Part shown: in pieces, positions 10,517-16,954 of the stretch
Layout of the letters: every line of letters begins with the position of its first letter
How positions within the stretch are numbered: the first letter of the stretch is position 1
Assembly: GCF_039503195.1 (NCBI RefSeq)
Contig: NZ_JBCJKP010000001.1
Coordinates: forward strand, 8,432,001 to 8,496,000
Length of the DNA: 64,000 bases
Direction of reading: 5' to 3'
Origin: Streptomyces mirabilis
GTDB taxonomy: Bacteria; Actinomycetota; Actinomycetes; Streptomycetales; Streptomycetaceae
Translations under genes and position numbers: made by a program
The notes under the pieces: model-generated
Seen by the model: the letters and a program-made list of their open reading frames with translations, nothing else
Told to the model about the DNA's origin: nothing
The model's database searches: none

Positions 10517-10676
10517 GTGCAGCACCCGCACAGGCAGCACCGCGGACGCGCCATCGGCTCGGCCCTGGTGACCACGGCCGCCCTGATCGCCGCCGGGCTC
10601 ACCGCCCTCGGCACCGGCACCGCGCAGGCGGCCACCGGCCGCCAGGTGGAGGCCCTCGACCGGGGCGTCGTCAGCG
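10517..10676 (+). pseudogene. 5' fragment of a PL11 rhamnogalacturonan lyase gene
   Basis: A strong AGGAGG (10503-10508) precedes a GTG that opens a secretion signal ending in GTAQA, then the mature start RQVEALDRGVVS. That is how PL11 rhamnogalacturonan endolyases begin. At about 10676 the homology stops abruptly and the frame runs into antisense of a lipoprotein gene. About 53 codons of a roughly 600-codon gene remain. The break coincides with the left edge of the accessory segment. Confidence 0.68.
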
Positions 10677-10828
10677 AGTGCCGGCGTCTTCTCGGGGGCG
10701 TTCCCCTTGCCGCTGCCCGGCGAAGCGGAAGCTGTCGGCTTGTCTGCCATCTCGTCGCCACCGCCACCGCATGCGGTGAGAGCGGCCAGTAGCAGGGTGG
10801 CTGCGGCTGCTGTAGCGCGAACACGCAT
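10676..10828 (-). pseudogene. 5' fragment of a lipoprotein gene
   Basis: The ATG at 10828 opens a lipoprotein signal with lipobox LTAC (Cys at residue 20), then a Gly/Asp/Ser/Pro-rich linker to about residue 50. Coding then collides head-on with the truncated PL11 fragment near 10676. Both genes have lost their 3' parts at the same point, which marks a recombination junction rather than two separate mutations. Confidence 0.6.
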
Positions 10829-10866
10829 CTGTCCCGCCACGGTTGAGCTTGCGATGTGGCCCGCCG

Positions 10867-11499
10867 TTACGGGCAGGTCTCCTCGAACTTGACAGCGTTG
10901 AGCGTCACCGACTGCCCTTTGAGTGCAGTACCGGCGGCGGGCGACTGCGCGCACACCTTCCAGTTGCTCTCCACCAGAACCCAGCGACCCGCACCCGAGG
11001 CATCCTTGACGGTGAACGACGTACTCGAGTCGAGCGCCGCCCGCGCCGCCTTCACCGACTTCCCCCTGAAGTCCGGCATCTTCCCTCCCGCCGCAGACGG
11101 GGCCGCCTCATCCTTCGCCGGGCACTTCTCGGCGAGCTTCACCGCCCCGAAGTCCAGCGTCGTGTCCGTCGACTGCGACGTGCCGGCCTTCACGTTCTGC
11201 GAGCAGACCTTCCAGTCGCGGTCGAGGATCTGCGTACGGTCCCGGCCGAGCGCGTCGTGCGACTTCAGCGAGTAGAAGCCCTGCTCCTGCGCTGCATCCT
11301 GCGCGGACTGCAGGCCCATGCCGACGAAGTTGGGCACCGTCTTACGCTCGGCCGCGGAGGGCTTGTCATCCTTCGACGCCGACGTGGTGACGCCTGACGC
11401 CGGGGTGCCGGTGGCCTTGCTGCTGTCAGTCGGCTGGCAGGCGACGACACCGCCAGCCGCAGTGGCGAGCAGGATGGCGCCGATCATGCGGGTACGCAC
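10867..11499 (-). CDS. lipoprotein with two PASTA-like domains
   Basis: 210 aa. A signal peptide ends in lipobox VVAC (Cys about residue 21). A Ser/Thr/Lys linker is followed by two PASTA-like repeats (about residues 50-115 and 137-207), each containing a WKVC segment and ending in a Cys-Pro pair, suggesting a disulfide in each. Probably outer-leaflet and cell-wall facing; PASTA domains bind muropeptides or beta-lactams in other proteins. The GTG at 11499 follows CTGGGGGAA. The upstream AGCTCAACC is shared with the broken lipoprotein gene at 10828. Confidence 0.72.
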   Translation of the reverse strand: MRTRMIGAILLATAAGGVVACQPTDSSKATGTPASGVTTSASKDDKPSAAERKTVPNFVGMGLQSAQDAAQEQGFYSLKSHDALGRDRTQILDRDWKVCSQNVKAGTSQSTDTTLDFGAVKLAEKCPAKDEAAPSAAGGKMPDFRGKSVKAARAALDSSTSFTVKDASGAGRWVLVESNWKVCAQSPAAGTALKGQSVTLNAVKFEETCP

Positions 11500-11596
11500 A
11501 GATTCCCCCAGGGTTGAGCTGGTCGGGACACGGTAGGGCAGACGGGGCGGAAGGTGGAGCGAGGTTGCGGAGCTGTGACATCCGGACACGACGACG

Positions 11597-11632
11597 CCCC
11601 CGCTACCCCGCCAACCGGCGGGTGAGCGGGGA
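11597..11632. terminator. long hairpin terminator
   Basis: CCCCGCT-ac-CCCGCC / GGCGGG-tg-AGCGGGG forms a stem with one 2-bp internal mismatch and a 4-nt loop; flanking bases (ACGACG / CGTCGT) extend it. It lies 23 bases downstream of the minus-strand MmpS-like gene. Confidence 0.65.
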
Positions 11633-11654
11633 CGCTTCGTCGTGTAGCGGGGTC

Positions 11655-12278
11655 CTAGCTCCAGCCGCCGAAGAGGCCGCCGCTGAGCTGCGCGTTGCAG
11701 ATGTTGTATCCGCCGGACGCGTGCCCCGACTTGGTCTTCCCGTCCACGGTCACCGAGCAGTGGATGTCGCCGCCGCCCTGGAGCTGGGCGGTGACGTTGT
11801 AATACATGGCGTCGTCCTTCAATGTGAGCGTCTTCGTCATGGGCAGGCCCCTGCCTTGCAGGTTGTCGGAGTCGCTGCCGTAGGTGATGTCCACACCGGC
11901 CGGGGCGGAACCCCACACCTTGAACACGACCTTGTCGGCGGGGGCGGCCGGTTCCGCCTTCTTCGGCGTGGCCTTCGCGGCTGCCGGCTTCGCGGTCTTC
12001 GTCACGGTCACGGTCGGGGCGGGCTCGGGCTTCGTCTTGCTTGCGGCGGTCGCGGTGACGGTGACGCGCGGCGCGGGATCCGAAGCGGCGGCCGTCTTCT
12101 GGCCGTCGCCGGAGGATCCGATGCCGACTCCGATGAACAGGATGACCAGGGCGGCGGGGATGACGATCCGCTTGCGTGCCCACTTCGGGCGGCCGGTGGG
12201 CTGCGGCGGCATCGGGGGCGGCGGCGGTACCTGGCCCCAGCTGGAAGGCCCGGACGGCGGCGGCTGGTTGTGCGACAT
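11655..12278 (-). CDS. MmpS-like membrane-anchored protein
   Basis: 207 aa. A Pro/Gln-rich cytoplasmic N-terminus (residues 1-31) precedes a basic KWARKR stop and one transmembrane helix (about 38-54). A Thr/Ala/Lys/Pro-rich spacer leads to a C-terminal extracellular beta domain resembling the MmpS family (Cys pair near the end). In mycobacteria MmpS assists MmpL exporters, but no exporter is adjacent here. The ATG at 12278 follows TTGGGGGGA. Its leader is shared with the gene at 13903. Confidence 0.65.
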   Translation of the reverse strand: MSHNQPPPSGPSSWGQVPPPPPMPPQPTGRPKWARKRIVIPAALVILFIGVGIGSSGDGQKTAAASDPAPRVTVTATAASKTKPEPAPTVTVTKTAKPAAAKATPKKAEPAAPADKVVFKVWGSAPAGVDITYGSDSDNLQGRGLPMTKTLTLKDDAMYYNVTAQLQGGGDIHCSVTVDGKTKSGHASGGYNICNAQLSGGLFGGWS

Positions 12279-12280
12279 GT

Positions 12281-12319
12281 GTCCCCCCAAGGTGATTCGT
12301 GGAGGGATGACCGTAACGG
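12281..12319 (-). promoter_or_regulatory. shared promoter/leader module, copy 1
   Basis: Upstream of the MmpS-like gene, read on the minus strand, CCGTTACGGTCA (possible -10 TACGGT) is followed by a CCACGAATC segment and then CTTGGGGGGAC. The same order and spacing occur before the DUF3761 gene. Confidence 0.5.
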
Positions 12320-12395
12320 CGCAGGTGAGGAATATGTAAGGGCCACGGAGATACGGTGATGAAACCGTAACGAAATGTGAACCTTCAACGAACGC

Positions 12396-12422
12396 GCCCC
12401 GCCTCCCAGGTTGAGGCGGGGC
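12396..12422. terminator. hairpin terminator
   Basis: A perfect 10-bp stem GCCCCGCCTC / GAGGCGGGGC with a 7-nt loop lies just past the end of the small minus-strand gene at 12434. Confidence 0.7.
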
Positions 12423-12433
12423 GTCTCGTCACG

Positions 12434-12622
12434 TCAGGCGAGTTCGCACGCTCGCCTCTCCGCCCGGTCCAGCAACTCGCGCTCGCCGTCGCGAAGGTCG
12501 TCGAGCGTGCGGGTGGTCGGTCCGGCGAGGAAGACGATGGCCTGCCCGGAGACGTCACGGATACCGGGCGCCTCGGACAGCATCTGCTGGTCCTGCTCGC
12601 TGGTGCAGCGCCTTCGCCTCAT
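12434..12622 (-). CDS. small hypothetical protein
   Basis: 62 aa, highly charged (DLRDGERELLDRAERR), Cys near both ends, family not recognised. A perfect hairpin terminator follows at once, which supports a real gene. Its 5' end touches the point where integrase homology begins on the other strand, so its own N-terminus may be a product of the rearrangement. Confidence 0.4.
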   Translation of the reverse strand: MRRRRCTSEQDQQMLSEAPGIRDVSGQAIVFLAGPTTRTLDDLRDGERELLDRAERRACELA

Positions 12623-13232
12623 GCTTGACGTCTGCCCAACTGGTACGGCCACAGGGAAGCGGGACCGGGTCCTGCTACTCCTCGGCTACTACATGCGCGC
12701 CCGCGCATCTGAACTTTCCCCGCTGCGTATCGGCGACCTGGAGTTCGTGAGTGCGGTTCTCCTCGTTGCGACGAAGCGCGTAAGCAAGCATGACAAGTCG
12801 GACGAGGGGCGCGAGTACGAGATCGACGATCCATCCTGCCTGTCCGCCACCCGTGACTGGCTGGCCGAACTTGTCGAGGCGGGCCAGGCGGGGCGTCACC
12901 TACCGCTGCTCCGCACCGTGGACCAGTGGAGGAACCTCGGGCCCATCAGCCCAAAGGGGTGGGGCCTGACGCGACAGGCCGTGAACGTACTCGTCAAACA
13001 GATCGCCGCGAAGGCGGAGCTGGACATCGCTTCGGACGTCACTGCCCACGGGCTGCGCGCCGGCGTACCGACAGACCTGGGGGCGAACGGGGATTGGTCA
13101 AGCACGGAGATGGTGGAGAAGTACCGCAAGGACGGCCTGCGGCGGGCAGGGAAGAGGACGGACGACGGAACTCGCGCCCGCGCATTGAGCATGCTGCGCG
13201 TTCGAGCGACCGACGAGGAGAACCGTGACTGA
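12621..13232 (+). pseudogene. tyrosine recombinase, C-terminal catalytic part only
   Basis: About 203 codons of a phage-type integrase. Present: the first catalytic Arg (RARASEL), a Lys-containing beta-hairpin region, the box-II segment HGLRAG, and a candidate nucleophile Tyr in MVEKYRK. The N-terminal DNA-binding and core-binding domains are missing; homology begins near 12612, where sequence changes to an antisense small gene. The residue normally His/Trp before the Tyr appears as GDW. Probably an inactive relic of an integrative element or prophage. Confidence 0.72.
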
Positions 13233-13359
13233 TCCCTGGGATGGCGTGCCCCTGGCCGACGCGGCGCAGGCCTCATTCCGGACTGGCGGTGGCAGTGCGG
13301 TCCCCTGGGGCCGTCCGATCGGCTGCCGCTGCTGGCCTCATGAACCAGCGTTCAGCCTT

Positions 13360-13386
13360 GCGCCCGCCCCGGATTGGGGCGGGCGC
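13360..13386. terminator. bidirectional hairpin terminator
   Basis: A perfect 11-bp stem GCGCCCGCCCC / GGGGCGGGCGC with a 5-nt loop lies between the convergent integrase remnant and the DUF3761 gene. Confidence 0.75.
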
Positions 13387-13405
13387 TCGTGCGGGAACGG
13401 TCGGC

Positions 13406-13903
13406 CTACTTGTAGAAGACGGCCACGCCGCCGTGGTGGGAGCAGGCGCCCTGGTGGTGTGCGGCGTAGGAGTAGGTGCCGTCGTTGCACAGGGCGGTAG
13501 CGCCGTTTCCGGCAGTGCTGGAGCCGCCGCTCCCGGATGACCCGCCGGATGTTCCGCTGGACGAACTGCCGCCGCTGTTGCTGGATCCGCTGCCTGCCGC
13601 GGGGGCAGCCTTAGCGGTGACGGTCACCTTCACCGTGACCGTCTGTGTCGCGGTCACGGTCGGCGCCGGCTTCGCGGTCTCCGTGGCCGTCGCTGTCGCA
13701 GTGACGGTCGCGGTCGCGGTCGGCCGCACCGTGTCGGACGCCGACTTCGTGCTGTTGCTGTTCTGTCCGTTGCCGCCTGCGCCGACGCCGAGGAAGAAGG
13801 CGAATCCGATCGCGGGAAGGACGTACCGCTTCCGGGCCCACTTCGCCCTGGGCGGCCGATGGGCCGGGGCGGGCGGGAATGGCGGCGGCTGGTTATACGA
13901 CAA
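13406..13903 (-). CDS. membrane-anchored protein with C-terminal DUF3761
   Basis: 165 aa. It has a Pro-rich N-terminus, a basic RAKWARKR segment, one transmembrane helix (about residues 24-41), a long Thr/Ala/Val then Gly/Ser low-complexity spacer, and a C-terminal DUF3761 motif (CNDGTYSYAAHHQGACSHHG). The module faces outward. The TTG start at 13903 is supported by TTGGGGGGACC and by its N-terminus (SYNQPPP) matching SHNQPPP of the gene at 12278. The two proteins share anchor and leader but carry different outer domains. Confidence 0.7.
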   Translation of the reverse strand: MSYNQPPPFPPAPAHRPPRAKWARKRYVLPAIGFAFFLGVGAGGNGQNSNSTKSASDTVRPTATATVTATATATETAKPAPTVTATQTVTVKVTVTAKAAPAAGSGSSNSGGSSSSGTSGGSSGSGGSSTAGNGATALCNDGTYSYAAHHQGACSHHGGVAVFYK

Positions 13904-13904
13904 G

Positions 13905-13944
13905 GTCCCCCCAAGGGCGGTTCGTGGTGAGGTGACCGTAACGG
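13905..13944 (-). promoter_or_regulatory. shared promoter/leader module, copy 2
   Basis: Same ordered elements as 12281-12319: CCGTTACGGTCA, CCACGAACC, then CTTGGGGGGAC, followed at once by the TTG start. Conservation outside coding sequence suggests a duplicated promoter as well as a duplicated anchor. Confidence 0.5.
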
Positions 13945-14044
13945 GAGGTGTGAAGAAAGCGTGAGTGTCGTGCGGTGGCGGTGACACAGTTGTGACTGTT
14001 CGCGACCGGGCGGATGCGTTCCCATCCGGACATTCCGGCGCACG

Positions 14045-14227
14045 TCACTGCGGCTGCGGGAGTTCCCCGGGCTTGGTCTCGACGACCTGCGCATGGATGC
14101 AGCCTTCGGTCTCGAGCTGGGCCTACCGTCGCTCCGCGCTCGTCTTGTCGCAGCTGACGGCGGCTGCGCGGGGTACGGCGTCGGGGTCTGTCCAGGTGAG
14201 GCCAAAGTTCTGCATCGTGATCGCCAT
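14045..14227 (-). pseudogene. small gene interrupted by an in-frame amber codon
   Basis: One frame reads MAITMQNFGLTW up to SAERR, then TAG at 14125-14123, then continues in the same frame AQLETEGCIHAQVVETKPG to a TGA at 14047. The halves join into a ~60-residue protein with good codon use on both sides. From memory, similar Streptomyces small proteins have Lys or Gln at the stop position, so this is most simply a CAG or AAG to TAG nonsense mutation. Confidence 0.5.
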
Positions 14228-14468
14228 GCCTGCATCATCGCTGCTGGCACCGACAGCGGGCCGGGGCGCGGTGGGAGCTATTTCCGGTCACGCCTCTATG
14301 CCTGTGGCTGATTGAGGTGCATCGTTGCTTCTGCGGCCTCCACCCCAGGTGGGAGCCCCTTTCGGGCCCTGGCGTTCGCTGCGAGCGGTGGGGCCTGCCG
14401 CACCTCCCGGCTCCCCACGGGAGGCTTCGCGGCTGCGCTGTGCCGGCCGAACACGCTCTCGGGGTTCG
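14228..14468. other. non-coding stretch with inverted repeat
   Basis: No credible gene was found. A perfect 7-bp inverted repeat (CCTCCCG / CGGGAGG, 14403-14424, 8-nt loop) lies in sequence without strong codon periodicity. Confidence 0.35.
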
Positions 14469-14690
14469 TCACGTCCGCCGCGGCCACGCTTCGGGCCCTC
14501 CGCCGTGCCACTCGATCACCCGTGAGTTGGCTACATCGACCTCGTCCCCTTCCAGCCCGGAGCGCTGGAGGAAGACGGTCAGGTCACGCAGTGAGTGCGC
14601 GAAGCCGAGGATCTCTCCGTTGATGCGCACCTGTCGGCCGCCGTCGACCGGGGATGGCGGGTACACGATCACGTGCGGCTCTCCGGGCAT
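14469..14690 (-). CDS. small protein, Ku-flanking paralogue A
   Basis: 73 aa. It aligns along its length with the 72-aa product at 15749-15967: shared YPPSP/HPPQP, DGGR-V-I-GE, a leucine-rich helix and the C-terminal IEWHGGGPEAW. No signal or membrane segment. It is divergent from ku, with about 130 bases between the starts, so the two may share a control region. Function unknown; conservation beside Ku suggests a repair or chromosome-end link but does not prove it. Confidence 0.6.
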   Translation of the reverse strand: MPGEPHVIVYPPSPVDGGRQVRINGEILGFAHSLRDLTVFLQRSGLEGDEVDVANSRVIEWHGGGPEAWPRRT

Positions 14691-14820
14691 GGTTTCAGGC
14701 TCGCTCGGCCTGCCCGGATGCGCATCCGGACTGCGGGCCGAGAGCGTCCCGCGCAGCGTGTGCCGGACGGTGCGGACGCTCGTAGGCTGGCCTTCTCGGG
14801 GCTCGTCGCGGAGGTCTGGC

Positions 14821-15738
14821 ATGCCCCGAACCATCTGGTCAGGAGCCATCTCGTTCGGGCTGGTCACGGTTCCGATCCACGTCGTGAGCGCCACCGAGGA
14901 CCACAGCATTCGCTTCCATCAGGTCCACCTCGACGACATGGCCCGCGTCCGCGTCCGGAAATACTGCTCGATCGAGGACCGCGAGGTCGCGCAGGGAGAG
15001 ATCGGCAAGGGCTACGAGGTCTCGAAGGACACGATCATTGCGGTGTCGGACGAGGAGCTGCAGCAGATGCCACTGCCGACGGCGAAGGCCATCGAGCTGG
15101 TCTCGTTCATGCCGGCGGAGAGTATCGACCCGATCCGCGTGGGGGACGGCTACTACCTGCAGCCGGACGGCCAGGTGGCGGCGAAGCCGTACAAGCTCTT
15201 GGCCCAGGCCCTCGAGCGGAGCAGCAAGGTGGCGGTCGCCAAGTACGCCTGGTCCGGCCGGGAACGACTCGGCCTCCTGCGGGTCCGCGACGGCGTGATC
15301 GTTCTGCACGCCATGCGCTGGGACGACGAGATCCGCGACCCGTCCGAGCTGGCGCCGGACGCGGTGGAGCTCACCGACGAGGAGATCGCCGAGGCGGAAC
15401 ACCTCATCGACCGCCTGACCCGCGACGACCTCGAAGGGCCCGAGTTCACCGACCAGTACACCGAGGCCGTGGAGCAGCTCATCGAGGCGAAGCGGGAGCA
15501 CAAGGAGCCACCGAAGGCTGAGGAGCCCGAGGCCCCCGCGGGCAAGGTCGTGGACCTGATGGCCGCGCTGCAGGAGTCCGTCGCCAAAGCCCGGATCGCG
15601 CGCGGCGAGGACGCCACCGTCCACGAGATGCCGAAGAAGACCGCAGCCAAGAAGACGGCGAAGAAGCAGCCCACCAAGAAGGCGGCGACGAAGAAGACGG
15701 CCAAGAAGGCTGGCGGCCGGAAGCCGCGCAGCGCCTAG
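14821..15738 (+). CDS. ku: Ku-type non-homologous end-joining protein
   Basis: 305 aa. The bacterial Ku core begins at the canonical PRTIWSGAISFGLVTVP and runs to about residue 255. A Lys/Ala-rich tail (residues 265-305, KKTAAKKTAKK-like repeats) is the DNA-threading extension of many actinobacterial Kus. The dimer rings DNA ends and recruits LigD; no ligD is nearby. The ATG at 14821 has GGAGG 6 bases upstream. It lies in the accessory segment and is flanked by paralogous small genes. Confidence 0.92.
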   Translation: MPRTIWSGAISFGLVTVPIHVVSATEDHSIRFHQVHLDDMARVRVRKYCSIEDREVAQGEIGKGYEVSKDTIIAVSDEELQQMPLPTAKAIELVSFMPAESIDPIRVGDGYYLQPDGQVAAKPYKLLAQALERSSKVAVAKYAWSGRERLGLLRVRDGVIVLHAMRWDDEIRDPSELAPDAVELTDEEIAEAEHLIDRLTRDDLEGPEFTDQYTEAVEQLIEAKREHKEPPKAEEPEAPAGKVVDLMAALQESVAKARIARGEDATVHEMPKKTAAKKTAKKQPTKKAATKKTAKKAGGRKPRSA

Positions 15739-15748
15739 GGGAGACAGG

Positions 15749-15967
15749 TCACCCCGGCGCCGTCCACAGTTCGGGGCCGCCGCCGCGCCACTCGATCAGT
15801 TCGGGGTCGTCGATCGTCGTATCTACCTTGGGCAGGTTGGCGAGGCGCAGGATTTCGACCAGGTCCAGCAGGTGGTAGGCCGTGCCGGCTGGCTCGCCGC
15901 GGATTGTCACCCGCCTGCCGCCGTCCGGCTGTGGCGGGTGTACCACCACCGGCACACTCTCGGGCAC
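15749..15967 (-). CDS. small protein, Ku-flanking paralogue B
   Basis: 72 aa, GTG start at 15967 aligned with the ATG of paralogue A. Conserved landmarks are VHPPQP, DGGRRVTIRGE, LLDLVEILR and IEWRGGGPELW. It converges on ku with 10 bases between the stops. Function unknown. Confidence 0.6.
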   Translation of the reverse strand: MPESVPVVVHPPQPDGGRRVTIRGEPAGTAYHLLDLVEILRLANLPKVDTTIDDPELIEWRGGGPELWTAPG

Positions 15968-16013
15968 GGTTCCAGCGTCCCACTCGGACTGCCCGATTAC
16001 ACGTCTGCGCCGG

Positions 16014-16178
16014 TCACTCCAGGTATCCCAGCTCCGAGTCCGGCCGACAGTGCGTGCAGGCGGCGACTCCTTCGGCGAGTGCCCGGAGCGCCTGGTCGCG
16101 CTCGACGCCGCGGCTGCGCTTGCCCGCCCTATGGCAGCCGCCGACGTGGACGTACAGGATCCAGGGCGGCCGGGTCGA
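16014..16178 (-). pseudogene. C-terminal remnant of a DUF6233-like protein
   Basis: A frame without a start reads WILYVHVGGCHRAGKRSRG, then RALAEGVAACTHCRPDSELG and a stop. The YVHVGGC...GKR...CxxCRPD pattern is the C-terminal half of the Streptomyces DUF6233 family as I recall it. The N-terminal half is absent; another short minus frame (16129-16233, with TCYILGIDPAALD) overlaps and may be a different fragment. Confidence 0.5.
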
Positions 16179-16233
16179 TGCCGAGGATGTAGCAGGTCAG
16201 CGTGAGGCAGCCCACCCGCCAAATATCGAACAT

Positions 16234-16404
16234 ATGAACGACCAGTCCGCCTCCTGGCTCGACCAGCCCCTCTTCCTCAAATGCGTCCAGGACACCAGCA
16301 CGGCGCGCATCGACGGCGGCCACCGGTGTGCCCGGTGCGGCCAGCCGGCGCGGAGTCTGCCTCCGGCACCCGGAACGGGGCGAGGCGCCCACCGCTGTCG
16401 TCGC
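16234..16404 (+). pseudogene. possible 5' fragment, truncated at the GH74 junction
   Basis: The frame starts at ATG with strongly actinobacterial codon use for about 40 codons and contains a Cys pair (HRCARCGQPAR). It then runs into antisense of the GH74 fragment near 16404. No Shine-Dalgarno. It may be a gene cut by the right-hand junction, or chance. Confidence 0.25.
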
Positions 16405-16722
16405 GGACGCGAGGCTGACCACCCCGGTGTGGCCCCACCGGTCCCAGCCGATCGAGTCCGTGAGCGGGGTCCAGGTCTTCGTCGACTCCTGCCAGCGGTA
16501 GGCGCCGCCGATGTCCGTGCGGGCGTAGGCGAGGTTCTTCTCGGAGCGGTTGAACACGATGCCGGGGACGAAGCCGCCGCCGTCGATCCGGGCGTTCTTC
16601 CAGGTGTACGTGTCGGCGGCGAGCGTCGTGGTCGGGGGGCTCGAGGCGAGGGCGGACGGACTGCCCGCCGGCAGGCCGGCGGCCAGTGCCAGTAGGGCCG
16701 TGAGGATACGGGTTCTTCGCAC
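16404..16722 (-). pseudogene. 5' fragment of a GH74 xyloglucanase gene
   Basis: The GTG at 16722 follows GGAGAGGA and opens a secretion signal. The mature N-terminus has the GH74 hallmark order TYTWKNARIDGGGFVPGIVF, YARTDIGGAYRW and DRWGHTGVVSLAS. Homology ends at about 16404 after ~105 codons of a gene normally above 700 codons. It lies just downstream of the GH48 gene on the same strand, so the ancestral cellulase cluster probably included a complete xyloglucanase. Confidence 0.75.
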
Positions 16723-16754
16723 GGTGGGGTCCTCTCCGCAGGAGGGCATGACGA

Positions 16755-16789
16755 CCGGGCGGCCCCCAGTGCGGGTGGGGGCCGCCCGG
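16755..16789. terminator. strong hairpin terminator
   Basis: A perfect 13-bp stem CCGGGCGGCCCCC / GGGGGCCGCCCGG with a 9-nt loop lies between the GH48 gene and the GH74 fragment, both on the minus strand. It probably ends the GH48 transcript. Confidence 0.75.
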
Positions 16790-16874
16790 CCAGGTGGCCT
16801 CGTCGTCAGATGACGAGACCGCGCACGCGGAGCTTCGGGCGCTCTTGGAGGCACGACTGGTCCCGCGCCCCGGG

Positions 16875-16897
16875 GGGGCGCGGGGAACTGCGCGACC
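16875..16897. repeat. dispersed intergenic repeat, copy 2
   Basis: Identical over 23 bases to 7246-7268 and followed by a similar tail including CCCGCAG. It lies downstream of the GH48 stop. Confidence 0.7.
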
Positions 16898-16954
16898 AGC
16901 CACAGACGGCCCGCAGCTCAAGTACCGCCTCACCCGCAGAGCGCCCGGCGGGGA

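Noticed and set aside
13225-13500. Plus-strand frame overlapping the integrase stop
   Set aside because: Codon quality falls quickly and it runs through a terminator hairpin and antisense of the DUF3761 gene.
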